Source: Peribacillus glennii (GTDB lineage Bacteria > Bacillota > Bacilli > Bacillales > DSM-1321). Taken from it: a stretch of 64,000 nt of DNA. Each line of letters starts with the position of its first letter. Position 1 is the stretch's first letter. The stretch lies in the NCBI RefSeq assembly GCF_003429105.1, contig NZ_QVTD01000010.1, positions 62,001-126,000 on the forward strand. Direction: 5' to 3'. The notes beneath the pieces were generated by a model, which saw only the letters and a list, made by a program, of their open reading frames with translations, ran no database searches and was not told the origin of the DNA. The position numbers were made by a program, and so were the translations under genes. This document shows, one piece after another, positions 17,518 to 26,065 of this stretch.

Positions 17518-18621
17518 TTACTTCGAAGAAACTCCTGCCAATTGTTCAATGACTGCCATGATTTCTGCCTGAATTTGTTCGACTTTTTCAAAATCCATTG
17601 CTTTGATGTAGATGGCCTCAAGCTCGTCATGCAAGCTTTTAGCCTGGGCCAGGTGTGATGTAGCCTCATTCATTTTCATTCTGTATCTGCTGGAAATATC
17701 TTTTATTTCCAAAGCATATTTCTCATCCGTACCAGGTGTAATGGCTGCTTTATACATATCAATGATTTCATCGCCTTCACGGCTTGGGAAATATTCATGA
17801 GGGGCTGTGCTGTCAAAGATGGCCAGGCCAATCTCCCGGACAATCACCATGTCGAGGCTGTTCGGGTCGAAACCACAGTGATAGATTTCCACATCAAAGC
17901 CCCGTTGTTCAGCAGCAGCGGCCAATTTTTTTAACATCGTCGATTTTCCAGACCCCGGCCGCCCCTTAATAAAATAGCGTTTCGCTAAATCCTCGGTAAG
18001 ATTTGGAACGAAATCTACAGCCCCATTTGGTGTGGCTGCACCAAGGAAACGATGATGTATATTGGCGGTTTTATTAAGGAACATATCGCCAAAAAATGCT
18101 TCCTTTAACTTTTCAGTCAGCTGGTTCACTTTATTGAAATCCATGTTTTCGATATAAATCTTTTCCCATTCATCATGAATCACAAGTGCTTCCGCAAATG
18201 TAGAGTAGGCTGTTTGAAAGGCACTGCTGATTTCTTTCGTAAGTTTGACTATAGCTTCTTTTTCCCCTGCCAGAACACCTGAGTCCCACGCCTCTCCTAA
18301 GTTTACATACTCTTCAATAGCGCCCGGTGCTTTTGGTTCAATGACATGGGGTGCCGTGCCATCGACAATACCGATTTTAAACTTCGGGATAATCACCCCG
18401 TCTATGGATTGATTATCAGATGAACAATGAAGCAATTCAATGTCAAAGCCCTTGTCTGCCCACTCCTGGGCGACCTTTTTCATTAGAGTCGATTTTCCTG
18501 TACCAGGACCGCCTTTTAAGATAAACAATTTATCAAGTCCCTGAAGATTCGATTCATATAAGCTATGGAAACCGTGCGCAGTATTTCCGCCTGCATAATA
18601 ATTTTTGATTTTCCCCTTCAA
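17518..18621 (-). CDS. Tandem P-loop ATPase of the PRK06851 type
   Basis: A 367-residue protein made of two similar halves, each a P-loop NTPase. Walker A motifs are GGPGTGKST at about 37-45 and GRPGSGKST at about 220-228. Each is followed by a parallel segment (IELLHCSSDNQSIDGVII / VEIYHCGFDPNSLDMVIV) and a motif ending in D-x-TAPH. The duplicated layout is typical of this Firmicutes family, whose function is not established. I choose the TTG encoding MKGKIKNYYAGG, ten bases after AAAGGGAG. It is not tightly linked to neighbours. Confidence 0.8.
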   Translation of the reverse strand: MKGKIKNYYAGGNTAHGFHSLYESNLQGLDKLFILKGGPGTGKSTLMKKVAQEWADKGFDIELLHCSSDNQSIDGVIIPKFKIGIVDGTAPHVIEPKAPGAIEEYVNLGEAWDSGVLAGEKEAIVKLTKEISSAFQTAYSTFAEALVIHDEWEKIYIENMDFNKVNQLTEKLKEAFFGDMFLNKTANIHHRFLGAATPNGAVDFVPNLTEDLAKRYFIKGRPGSGKSTMLKKLAAAAEQRGFDVEIYHCGFDPNSLDMVIVREIGLAIFDSTAPHEYFPSREGDEIIDMYKAAITPGTDEKYALEIKDISSRYRMKMNEATSHLAQAKSLHDELEAIYIKAMDFEKVEQIQAEIMAVIEQLAGVSSK

Positions 18622-18737
18622 GTTGCCCACACTCCCTTTGCATGGTAAGTATCCCTTCATCGAATAATGTATGCTGATGCCCCTTTATGGGTGAATGCCT
18701 AATGGAATAATACTCCGGTAGACTGCTTGTAATATCC

Positions 18738-18764
18738 AAAAAAAAGAGCCTTTCAAGGAGGCCC
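18738..18764 (-). terminator. Intrinsic terminator at the end of the cobalamin/ybaK transcript
   Basis: On the minus strand GGGCCT and AGGCTC form a stem around CCTTGAA, followed by eight T residues. It lies 5-30 bases after the ybaK stop. Confidence 0.75.
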
Positions 18765-18768
18765 AAAA

Positions 18769-19248
18769 TCATTTCGTTATCTCTAAAACAACCGCTTCAG
18801 TTGCTACTATCAACGCGTCCAGTTTCAACTCTATCTGAATGCCAATCTTGCCGCCGCTGACAATAATTGTATCGGCCGTCCTGGCACTGTGATCTATGAA
18901 GGTGGGATATAGTTTTTTCATCCCTATCGGCGAACAACCGCCGCGAATATAGCCTGTCCATTTTTGCAGGTCCTTGACTGGCAGCATTTCCACCTTTTTC
19001 TCACCTGCTGCTTTTGCGGCTTTTTTTAAATCAAGCTCCGCTTCCACAGGTATGACGAAAACATAGACGCTTGCAGCCTGTGTTCCGTGCGCCACCAGCG
19101 TTTTAAAAACCGTTTCCGGTGCTCTGCCGATTTTCGCTGCCACCGAAGCCCCATCAATTTTCCCATCTTTATTATCATAGCTCATCATGCTGTATTCAAT
19201 TTTCCTTGCATCAAGAATCCTCATCGCATTTGTTTTTCCGGCTGCCAT
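18769..19248 (-). CDS. ybaK: Cys-tRNA(Pro)/Cys-tRNA(Cys) deacylase YbaK/EbsC
   Basis: A 159-residue YbaK-type editing protein that hydrolyses tRNA(Pro) mischarged with cysteine. Conserved features are GRAPETVFKTLVAHG, FVIPVEAELDLKKAAKAAG and the glycine-rich GYIRGGCSPIGMKK loop. The ATG at 19248 is ten bases after GGAGG; a longer frame upstream overlaps cblS and is not needed. It may be read with the cobalamin operon upstream but is functionally unrelated. Confidence 0.92.
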   Translation of the reverse strand: MAAGKTNAMRILDARKIEYSMMSYDNKDGKIDGASVAAKIGRAPETVFKTLVAHGTQAASVYVFVIPVEAELDLKKAAKAAGEKKVEMLPVKDLQKWTGYIRGGCSPIGMKKLYPTFIDHSARTADTIIVSGGKIGIQIELKLDALIVATEAVVLEITK

Positions 19249-19313
19249 GGCTATTAATCCTCCAGCGGTTTTGTTCCATTTTACCATATCGGTCGAATGG
19301 AAAAGCCGGTTCC

Positions 19314-20012
19314 TTACCAATATACCCCGTGAAATAAGGGCCCGGTCAATTCTTGGATCATCACTTCCTTAGCTGCCGGATAAGAGATGATAAAACATGT
19401 CGACGGGCCGGAAGATTTGTGGACATCTAAATCTGCCGCGAAGCATTTTGATTTGATGCCTGGAACCAATTGCCCGAGTTCATAGGCAATCCCTTTTGAA
19501 CCAACTGGAAGGACCGTGATTCCGCCTAGTTCGCATAGCCGTTTGTACACGGAAAGGGGAGCGATTGATTCCGGTTGTTCACCTACCTCCTGGCCAACCA
19601 GAGGTTTTCCGATCACCGCAAACTTCATTCCTTCAGGATTGATCTGTCGAAATTCAGGCATTTGGCTGCTGACCCCTATTACATTCAATCCCAGGGCGGA
19701 TTGGAGGAGATCCATGTTGCTTTCCGTACTTCCTGAAACAGGGAGATCCATTTTCAATTCCTTTAACCCTTGCTGTACGCCTTGGATTAATCCGGTCCAT
19801 GCCTCTTCCCCGGAAAAGTTCTGCAGGACGACAGAAACCGGCACAGCACCCGTCGCCATACATTCCATTATCGCGACACGAAATGCATAATAGCCGACAA
19901 CATCATAGGGAACTTTCACTGCATCATGTTCCTTCAAGCCGAATCCGCCGCTATTGTCACTGGCAACCACGAGATACTGATTGTTGAGTGGAATAATCAA
20001 CGGGTCTCTCAT
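19314..20012 (-). CDS. cblS: Alpha-ribazole kinase CblS
   Basis: A 232-residue protein of the PurM/AIR-synthase-like kinase type, with DNSGGFGLKEHD near the N-terminus and SGSTESNMD in the middle. It resembles CblS of Geobacillus and Listeria, which phosphorylates alpha-ribazole so that the cobalamin lower ligand can be assembled without CobT. It overlaps cblT by four bases (ATGA). This pairing with an S-component transporter is the strongest support for the call. Confidence 0.82.
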   Translation of the reverse strand: MRDPLIIPLNNQYLVVASDNSGGFGLKEHDAVKVPYDVVGYYAFRVAIMECMATGAVPVSVVLQNFSGEEAWTGLIQGVQQGLKELKMDLPVSGSTESNMDLLQSALGLNVIGVSSQMPEFRQINPEGMKFAVIGKPLVGQEVGEQPESIAPLSVYKRLCELGGITVLPVGSKGIAYELGQLVPGIKSKCFAADLDVHKSSGPSTCFIISYPAAKEVMIQELTGPLFHGVYW

Positions 20013-20503
20013 CGATTTACCTGCTTATAGGGAAAATACTTTGCCATAATTGGAGAAAGCCTTGGCGTCAGCATAAAAGCCAACACTACATTAATGAGCG
20101 TACCCGCTAGAATAGCCGGGAGCAAGGCCATATAAAATTCCAGGCTGATTAACACGGCAAACGGGAGGGGTGCAATTACCGCGTTTCCTGCAAAGAAAAA
20201 TAAGGATGCCCCCAATCGGTTGCCCGCCACATAAAGTTTGCCATATCCCCAGGCTAACACTGCCATTTCAAACAGGATTAAGAAATGAAAAGATCCAAGC
20301 GGCATTCCCCCAATCATGGCTGAAATGATATGACCCGTTCCGGCTATAGTTGCACCAGCCACCGGGCCCAATAACACCGCCCCAAGCAGCGCAGGAAAGC
20401 TGTCCAATGCAATACTGCCCACGATTGCCGGGATTTTAATACATGCTCCTACTGCCGAAAGAGCGATGAACAGCGCACTCCAGCTGAGCCTTACTACAGA
20501 CAT
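20009..20503 (-). CDS. cblT: Alpha-ribazole transporter CblT (ECF S-component)
   Basis: A 164-residue membrane protein with about six hydrophobic segments and the S-component pattern ALDSFPALLGAVLLGPVAGATIAGTGHIISAMIGG. It would use the shared energising module of the ECF system, which is not encoded here. Immediate coupling to cblS and its place in a cobalamin operon indicate alpha-ribazole as substrate. It starts at an ATG after AAGGGGA, three bases from the pduO stop. Confidence 0.82.
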   Translation of the reverse strand: MSVVRLSWSALFIALSAVGACIKIPAIVGSIALDSFPALLGAVLLGPVAGATIAGTGHIISAMIGGMPLGSFHFLILFEMAVLAWGYGKLYVAGNRLGASLFFFAGNAVIAPLPFAVLISLEFYMALLPAILAGTLINVVLAFMLTPRLSPIMAKYFPYKQVNR

Positions 20504-20506
20504 GCC

Positions 20507-21088
20507 TTAATCCCCTTTTCTCTTTCCATCTCGAAATACTTTCGCGCTTCTCACATATTCAACATCCTTGACGCCCAGCCGGAAATTGACCACCCGCGCC
20601 AATGCAAAGAAATAATCGGATAACCGGTTCAAATATTGAAGGGCTACAGGCGAAACGGTTTCATCCGCTTTCATAAGTGACACTGCCAAACGTTCTGCCC
20701 GCCGTGTTACAGTGCGCGCAATGTGGATGGAGGCTGCCGGTTTCGTCCCTCCCGGCAAAATAAACCTTTCGAGCTCAGGCGCCTCCTCTATAAAAGCATC
20801 TATCCGGCTTTCCAATTGAGAGACGGCATCTTCAGCCAGCTTAAGAGGGCGCTTTTCAGAAACGGAAGCGAGGTCGCCTCCACAATCGAACAGTTCATGC
20901 TGGATGCGTTCCAAATCTTCCAATACATCCTCAAACAAAGTTGAATCAAGCTCAAGCATGGCCTGGCCGACAAAGCAATTGATTTCATCAACGGTTCCAT
21001 AGGCCTCGACCCGGACGTCATCCTTATCGACCCTGCCCCCGATAATGCTGGTTTTTCCTTTATCCCCTGTACGCGTATAAATTCTCAT
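20507..21088 (-). CDS. pduO: Cob(I)alamin adenosyltransferase, PduO type
   Basis: Transfers the adenosyl group of ATP to Co(I) corrinoids, giving adenosylcobalamin or adenosylcobinamide. The 193-residue protein carries the N-terminal ATP-binding signature RIYTRTGDKGKTSIIGG, the EAYGTVDEINCFVG block, and ILPGG...HIARTVTRRAER with the conserved Arg and Glu. GAGGAGG lies before the ATG. It sits 12 bases after the cobU-like gene in the riboswitch-led operon. Confidence 0.94.
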   Translation of the reverse strand: MRIYTRTGDKGKTSIIGGRVDKDDVRVEAYGTVDEINCFVGQAMLELDSTLFEDVLEDLERIQHELFDCGGDLASVSEKRPLKLAEDAVSQLESRIDAFIEEAPELERFILPGGTKPAASIHIARTVTRRAERLAVSLMKADETVSPVALQYLNRLSDYFFALARVVNFRLGVKDVEYVRSAKVFRDGKRKGD

Positions 21089-21100
21089 TCCAAATCCTCC

Positions 21101-21541
21101 TCATTTGATTTGCTTGTTTAAACCGTACCAAATTACATCAACTCTGTCTGCTTTTGAAGAGATATCTTGATAAATCCAACCAGTTATATCGCGCCATATT
21201 CTTTCCTCTTTCTCCATCGGAACAATGCCTTTCGTTATGTCGGTACCGATAATGACCAATAAGCGCTGCTGTTCGTCGTTTTCCCAGGCCAGCCAATCCT
21301 CTATCAGGCTGTTCAATACCCGCCTGCATGTGCCAGTATCTCTATGCAAGCAATTCACCTTAATGAATTGCTCCATTCCTTCTATTACAATGGCATTGCA
21401 ATGCGGAAAATTGCTATCCTTGGGAAGGCCATCAGGATGATAGGCGGAAATCCATTGATCAAAACCTATATCTTTTGCTTTATAGTGTTCTCTTACCCAC
21501 CTGGATTTGCCGTTATAAGCGCCTCCTGTAACAAAGTGCAA
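21101..21541 (-). CDS. Divergent CobU-like P-loop protein
   Basis: A 146-residue P-loop protein starting HFVTGGAYNGKSRWVREHY and containing LLVIIGTDITKGIVPMEKEERIWRD. This matches the outline of adenosylcobinamide kinase CobU, but the region that holds the guanylylated His in CobU (RIxxHKxxR) is absent, replaced by WISAYHPDG. A standard CobU is encoded at 24361-24945, so this is a second, reduced copy. The TTG start at 21541 follows GAGGAGGGG; the gene overlaps cobC by 49 bases. It may do only the kinase half-reaction or another task; I cannot tell. Confidence 0.72.
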   Translation of the reverse strand: MHFVTGGAYNGKSRWVREHYKAKDIGFDQWISAYHPDGLPKDSNFPHCNAIVIEGMEQFIKVNCLHRDTGTCRRVLNSLIEDWLAWENDEQQRLLVIIGTDITKGIVPMEKEERIWRDITGWIYQDISSKADRVDVIWYGLNKQIK

Positions 21542-22110
21542 CGCCTTCCCCTCCTCAAGTCCTCCGCTTTGAAAGTCAGCTTCCAGCCCCCGCCATGAGG
21601 GGTATTCCATTCCCAAAATACTTTTTCAACCGGGGCATATTTCATTAATAAATATCTGATCACGCCGCCATGTGTCACGATGGCAGAATGCCTGATCCCA
21701 TTTGAAAACATATCCCCTTTCATATGTTCCCACGCGCTTTCTATCCGTCCGGCAAACTCCTTAAAGCTTTCACCGCCCGGCGGAGTCTCTATAAACGGGG
21801 CATTAAGCCAGCTTTTGTAATGGCTATCATCCTTCAGGTCCTCATACGTCTTCCCTTCCCAGTTGCCAAAGTGTAGTTCCCTGAACTCCGTATTTTCAAC
21901 TGCTGGCCTGTCTGGAAATAACAATGCCGCTGTTTCCGTACATCTTTTTAAATCACTCGAATAAAGACGTTCAGGTTTAATGGCTGCCGGGGCCAGCTGT
22001 TTTCTGGCATTTGGTGTCAATGGTGAATCGGACCAGCCCAGATAAGCCTTTCTCTCATTGGCTTCCGTCAAACCGTGACGAAATAATGCAATAACCAGAC
22101 CGTCATCCAC
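21493..22110 (-). CDS. cobC: Alpha-ribazole phosphatase CobC (histidine phosphatase family)
   Basis: A 205-residue phosphoglycerate-mutase-like phosphatase. The RHG motif is at 11-13 (FRHGLTEAN), with the second-site residues in RELHFGNWEGKTYEDL and IVTHGGVIRYLL. In cobalamin synthesis it removes the 5'-phosphate of alpha-ribazole phosphate or of cobalamin phosphate. Position between cobS and the cobU-like gene supports this over other histidine phosphatases. The GTG at 22110 lies inside the end of cobS; its ribosome site is weak, so the start is uncertain. Confidence 0.87.
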   Translation of the reverse strand: MDDGLVIALFRHGLTEANERKAYLGWSDSPLTPNARKQLAPAAIKPERLYSSDLKRCTETAALLFPDRPAVENTEFRELHFGNWEGKTYEDLKDDSHYKSWLNAPFIETPPGGESFKEFAGRIESAWEHMKGDMFSNGIRHSAIVTHGGVIRYLLMKYAPVEKVFWEWNTPHGGGWKLTFKAEDLRRGRRCTLLQEALITANPGG

Positions 22111-22853
22111 AGCATCAATTCAACTCCTTCAACAGAGGCCCCGGCCACATCGCCTGTAATGCCCCCAAACCATTTCACCATTTTTCTTTTTAAAAACAAC
22201 ACGGAAACAATGACCATGATAACTAACACTGCATATAAGTAAAAGTGTTTTAGAAAAACAAAGGCAAGCGCACCCAAAACCAGATAAACATAATAAATAA
22301 AGGTACTGTCCTTCCCGGCCGCAGCCTGAAAAAACGCAGCCAGCCCTTCATTTTTCGCCAAACGTACTTGCATTAACAGAAAACCCATTGCCGTTTTCCC
22401 TAAAAACGGGACAAAGGCAACCAGACTGTATGACCAGGGAGTAATGTTTTCGACAATTTCATAGAGAAAAAACATCCGGCAGGACAGGAGCACAATCACA
22501 GATATGACGCCAAACGCACCGGTCCTTGGATCCTGCATAATTTCCAGCCGCTTGTGGATGTCCCTGTAGGAGAAATAAGCATCGCTTGCATCGATCCAGC
22601 CATCAAGGTGCAGACCGCCTGTTATCATAATCGTCAGCAGCCAGAGGAAAAATGCTCCGGCCAGCGGGGATAAAGAGGTCCATTCCACCATAATATATAA
22701 AGTTGTTGTGTATAATGCGCCTTGCAGGAAACCAAGGATTGGGATGGTCTGAATAGCCTTCTTGATATACGCTTTTTCCATCGGCAGCTGTTTTTTAATG
22801 GGAACGATCGTAAAAAACTGAAGGTTGATGAGAAATCCGGTCCATATTTTCAT
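22068..22853 (-). CDS. cobS: Adenosylcobinamide-GDP ribazoletransferase (cobalamin synthase)
   Basis: An integral membrane enzyme of 261 residues that joins adenosylcobinamide-GDP with alpha-ribazole (phosphate). Characteristic motifs are GGLHLDGWIDASDA at about 80-93 and GDVAGASVEGVEL near the C-terminus, with six or so membrane helices. The ATG at 22853 overlaps the cobQ stop by four bases (ATGA), showing translational coupling. Confidence 0.95.
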   Translation of the reverse strand: MKIWTGFLINLQFFTIVPIKKQLPMEKAYIKKAIQTIPILGFLQGALYTTTLYIMVEWTSLSPLAGAFFLWLLTIMITGGLHLDGWIDASDAYFSYRDIHKRLEIMQDPRTGAFGVISVIVLLSCRMFFLYEIVENITPWSYSLVAFVPFLGKTAMGFLLMQVRLAKNEGLAAFFQAAAGKDSTFIYYVYLVLGALAFVFLKHFYLYAVLVIMVIVSVLFLKRKMVKWFGGITGDVAGASVEGVELMLWMTVWLLHYFVTV

Positions 22854-24364
22854 GGTTTCCGGCTCCAATCAGCCATGATTTCTTTTACTTTGTCCCATTT
22901 TAAAAATGGGCGAATCTGTTCCACAACGTCATCGAATTTTTTGAGTTTCATTGTATTCATAACGGTAGTTTCAAACAGTGGCAAATCCTTCTCCTTACGC
23001 AAACGGTTCAACCACATGGTCCTCCACTCATCGTTATGAAAGAGGTGATGCATATAAGTGCCGATTAGCCTTCCATTCTCGGCATAATACCCTTCCTCTT
23101 CTCCTGTATCGAGGATCAAAAAGGGCAGCTTTTTATTTTTCTCATCCCAGATGGAATGTCCTAAATGGATTTCATATCCTTCAAACTGTGCAGTTTCTTT
23201 TAAATCAGTTAATGGATGCGGAGCTCCTTTTGTACGGATTGTCTTTTTTTTCGTTGAAAATACCGTTTTTGCAGGTAACAGGCCTAATCCTTTTTCTTTG
23301 GTGCCTTTCTTGCCTGTGTCTGTACCTTCCGGGTCTATTAATTCTTCAGAAAGCATCTGAAATCCTCCGCAAATTCCGATAAGCGTCCCGCCGCTTTGAA
23401 AATAGTCTTGTACCTTTTCTGCCAAACCGATTTTCTTCAAATATCGTAAATCGGAAATGGTGCTTTTCGTGCCGGGAATGATGAGGGCATCCGGATTGCC
23501 CAGGGATGAGGCATCTTCCACCCAGCGTACCGAAACGTCTTGTTCGTATAAAAATGGTTCCATATCCGTATAGTTTGATAGTAAGGGCAGCTTCACTACA
23601 GCAAGGTCGATGGAGGCTTTTTTATCAGCTGAGAACCGGTCTGCCAATGAAAGGGAGTCTTCTCCTTCAATCATATGTCCGCTGACATAGGGAATCACCC
23701 CTAATACGGGAATTCCTGTCTTCTCTTCTATCCAGGAAACACCGTCCTTAAACAGCCTGATATCTCCCCTGAATTTGTTGACAATGATGCCTTTGACGCG
23801 GTTCCTTTCAGAGGGTTCGAGCAGTTCCAGCGTTCCTATGATACTGGCAAAAATGCCTCCCCGTTCGATATCGGCTACGAGAATGACCGGCACATCCGCA
23901 ACCTCGGCTACCTTCATATTGACAAGCTCCCGGTCTTTTAAGTTGATTTCCACCGGCGATCCGGCCCCCTCCATGACAAGGGCTTCATAGATTTCTCCAA
24001 GCTTGGCAAGCGAAAGCTTAATAGCCTCTAAACCTTCTTCATAAAAACTCTCCCTATAAGACATACCTGAAAGTGTGCGGTTTGGCTTTCCGAACAAGAC
24101 AATCTCCGAGGATTGGTCCGATCTCGGTTTTAATAGAATCGGGTTCATCCATACGGATGCCTCTGTATTAGCCGCTTCAGCCTGGATGCCCTGTGCCCTG
24201 CCGATTTCAAATCCATCCACGGTGACATATGAATTATTGGACATATTCTGGGACTTGAAGGGGGCGACTTTCACTCCTTCATTCGCCAGAAGCCTGCAAA
24301 AAACGGTCGTTATAAAGCTTTTTCCGGCATCCGAAGAAGTACCCTGGACCATAATTCCTTTCAT
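22850..24364 (-). CDS. cobQ: Cobyric acid synthase CobQ/CbiP
   Basis: Glutamine-dependent amidotransferase that converts adenosylcobyrinic acid a,c-diamide to adenosylcobyric acid. The 504-residue protein has the synthetase-type P-loop GTSSDAGKS at 8-16, FKSQNMSNNSYVT, and a glutaminase domain with the nucleophile in GICGGFQML and the His of GTYMHHLFHN. The ATG at 24364 follows GGGGGAG and overlaps the cobU stop. Its presence is odd in a cluster lacking the corrin-ring genes that would make its substrate. Confidence 0.94.
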   Translation of the reverse strand: MKGIMVQGTSSDAGKSFITTVFCRLLANEGVKVAPFKSQNMSNNSYVTVDGFEIGRAQGIQAEAANTEASVWMNPILLKPRSDQSSEIVLFGKPNRTLSGMSYRESFYEEGLEAIKLSLAKLGEIYEALVMEGAGSPVEINLKDRELVNMKVAEVADVPVILVADIERGGIFASIIGTLELLEPSERNRVKGIIVNKFRGDIRLFKDGVSWIEEKTGIPVLGVIPYVSGHMIEGEDSLSLADRFSADKKASIDLAVVKLPLLSNYTDMEPFLYEQDVSVRWVEDASSLGNPDALIIPGTKSTISDLRYLKKIGLAEKVQDYFQSGGTLIGICGGFQMLSEELIDPEGTDTGKKGTKEKGLGLLPAKTVFSTKKKTIRTKGAPHPLTDLKETAQFEGYEIHLGHSIWDEKNKKLPFLILDTGEEEGYYAENGRLIGTYMHHLFHNDEWRTMWLNRLRKEKDLPLFETTVMNTMKLKKFDDVVEQIRPFLKWDKVKEIMADWSRKP

Positions 24365-24945
24365 TCCGCTCCCCCCTTCATGGGTAATGCACAGCCCGCC
24401 TCCAGTAAATACGCGCTGTCTGACATGGCCACAATTTCCTGATGAAGGCTTCCAATCATTTTTGCATAAGCCCTTGTTGCCCCATCGTCCAGCATTGGAG
24501 CATGAAGCACCTCGTTGCTGACAATGATGACGCATGCGGCCTGCTTCCTAATTTTACTGATTCCACTCATGATCGATTCCTTTACAGATTCCAGGAAATC
24601 TGCGCGCTTCCATTCATCGAATCCTCCCATCGGGGGAAACATTTCATTATTCAGCAAGGTTGTAAGGCAATCCAGCAAGACGATGCTGTTCGGGCTTATG
24701 GATGGCACAGCCCTCTCTATGGCGACAGGGTACTCCAAAGTGAACCAGTGATAATTGCTGTTTTCCCTGTCTGTTTTATGACGGGCTATCCTCTCGTTCA
24801 TTTCCCGGTCTCCTGAAATCCCGCAGGCAATATACACGAGAGGATCCCCATTTTTATTTGATAGAGTAATAGCAAGCTCCTCAGCAAAGCTGCTTTTCCC
24901 GCTCCTTACTCCTCCTGATACAAAAATAAGGGATGAGTGCGCCAT
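24361..24945 (-). CDS. cobU: Adenosylcobinamide kinase / guanylyltransferase CobU
   Basis: A 194-residue bifunctional enzyme that phosphorylates adenosylcobinamide and then forms the GDP derivative. The P-loop is VSGGVRSGKSSFAE at about 9-22; the guanylylation region reads MNERIARHKTDR with the conserved His; the metal Asp is in VLLDCLTTLLNN; the end reads VSNEVLHAPMLDDGATRAYAKMIG. Unlike the shorter paralogue at 21101, all key residues are present. GGAGG lies upstream of the ATG. Confidence 0.94.
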   Translation of the reverse strand: MAHSSLIFVSGGVRSGKSSFAEELAITLSNKNGDPLVYIACGISGDREMNERIARHKTDRENSNYHWFTLEYPVAIERAVPSISPNSIVLLDCLTTLLNNEMFPPMGGFDEWKRADFLESVKESIMSGISKIRKQAACVIIVSNEVLHAPMLDDGATRAYAKMIGSLHQEIVAMSDSAYLLEAGCALPMKGGAE

Positions 24946-24988
24946 TGTGGCAGTACCTCCATCAATTTTTCATGAAATGGCCCAATTC

Positions 24989-25081
24989 GGGGGGCCAGTC
25001 CTCACCACTTTAGCGCTTTACCATACCGGGGGTCAGACCCCCACCACTTTAACGCTTTATCGTATCGGGGGACTGACCCCC
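24989..25081. repeat. REP-like triple palindrome (15-24-15-24-15)
   Basis: Three 15-bp units (24989-25003, 25028-25042 and 25067-25081) are separated by two 24-base spacers. The spacers are near-identical direct repeats (ACCACTTTAgCGCTTTA and ACCACTTTAaCGCTTTA). Units two and three are perfect GGGGG-N5-CCCCC palindromes; the first is degenerate. The array ends nine bases from the cbiB stop and occupies the widest gap inside the cobalamin operon. Confidence 0.88.
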
Positions 25082-25090
25082 GTTGACAAA

Positions 25091-26065
25091 TTATTTAATA
25101 GAGAATGGAACCAATAAAGCAATGGGGATTCCACTTACCCATAACAGCAGCAGAAAACTTAGAGATGAACGCTGCATTAACGAGATTGACTGTATTATGT
25201 GTTTGGATGTTAGTGGTGATAGAGGCTCTCCCATCTTCGCCCTGTCAGAAATGAGTCCTTTATAATAATTTATGCCTCCGAGCTGGATGCCTAGAATCGC
25301 TGCTGTGGCAGCTTCACACCAGCCGCTGTTCGGGCTTGGATGCTTAGGTGCGTCACGCAGGGTGATTTGCCAAATGGTTTTCAAGCTGCTTTCCCTTGCT
25401 TTCATGCTGATCAGCATCATCAATGCGGTAAGCCTGCTCGGTATCCAATTCACCAAATCATCCAGCCTGGCAGAGGCCCAGCCAAAATCCCGGTACTTTT
25501 CGTTCCGGTATCCGACCATAGAGTCACATGTGTTGATTGCCCTGTAGGCTAGGGCAAAGGAAGCTCCCCCAATTGCGCCCCAGAAAAGAGGAGCGGTAAT
25601 GCCATCACTTGTATTTTCCGCGACGGTTTCAACCGTGCCGCGTACGATTTCAGCTTCGCCAAGTTGATCCGTGTCACGCCCGACTATATACGAAAGCCTT
25701 AAGCGGGCTTCACCTAAATCACCTTTACTTAACGGTTCGTACACCTCTATCGCCGCTTCTTTTAAGCTTTTCTGGGCAAGGGCGGACGCTATCAAAATGG
25801 CTTCCCATATCACACCGGCAACGGGGTGCAGAGAATAAGCCCCATACACCGTGACAGCCGTAATAAGGGCTGCGGTCAATACCACGGTGCCTGTCATGAC
25901 CATGCCCTTCAGTTTTTGATGGCTTCCGTTATTCCACCTTCTATCAAAAGCTGCAATCATTGCACCCATCCATCTGACCGGATGAGGCCAGCTTTTAGGG
26001 TCTCCCACCAGCAAATCCAATACATACGCTAAGGTTACAGCTGCTAAATGATAGAGCAGGATCAT
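25091..26065 (-). CDS. cbiB: Adenosylcobinamide-phosphate synthase CbiB/CobD
   Basis: A 324-residue membrane protein that attaches the aminopropanol linker to adenosylcobyric acid. Family blocks are LLVGDPKSWPHPVRWMGAMI at about 19-38, VGRDTDQL, RGTVETVAENTSDGITAPLFW, and APKHPSPNSGWCEAA. It overlaps the end of the btuD-cbiZ gene by four bases. In salvage it rebuilds what CbiZ strips away. Confidence 0.94.
   Translation of the reverse strand: MILLYHLAAVTLAYVLDLLVGDPKSWPHPVRWMGAMIAAFDRRWNNGSHQKLKGMVMTGTVVLTAALITAVTVYGAYSLHPVAGVIWEAILIASALAQKSLKEAAIEVYEPLSKGDLGEARLRLSYIVGRDTDQLGEAEIVRGTVETVAENTSDGITAPLFWGAIGGASFALAYRAINTCDSMVGYRNEKYRDFGWASARLDDLVNWIPSRLTALMMLISMKARESSLKTIWQITLRDAPKHPSPNSGWCEAATAAILGIQLGGINYYKGLISDRAKMGEPLSPLTSKHIIQSISLMQRSSLSFLLLLWVSGIPIALLVPFSIK

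Noticed and set aside
24989-25081. CRISPR-like repeat-spacer pattern
   Set aside because: Only two or three short palindromic units per locus, spacers resemble each other, copies are dispersed after stop codons, and no cas gene is near.
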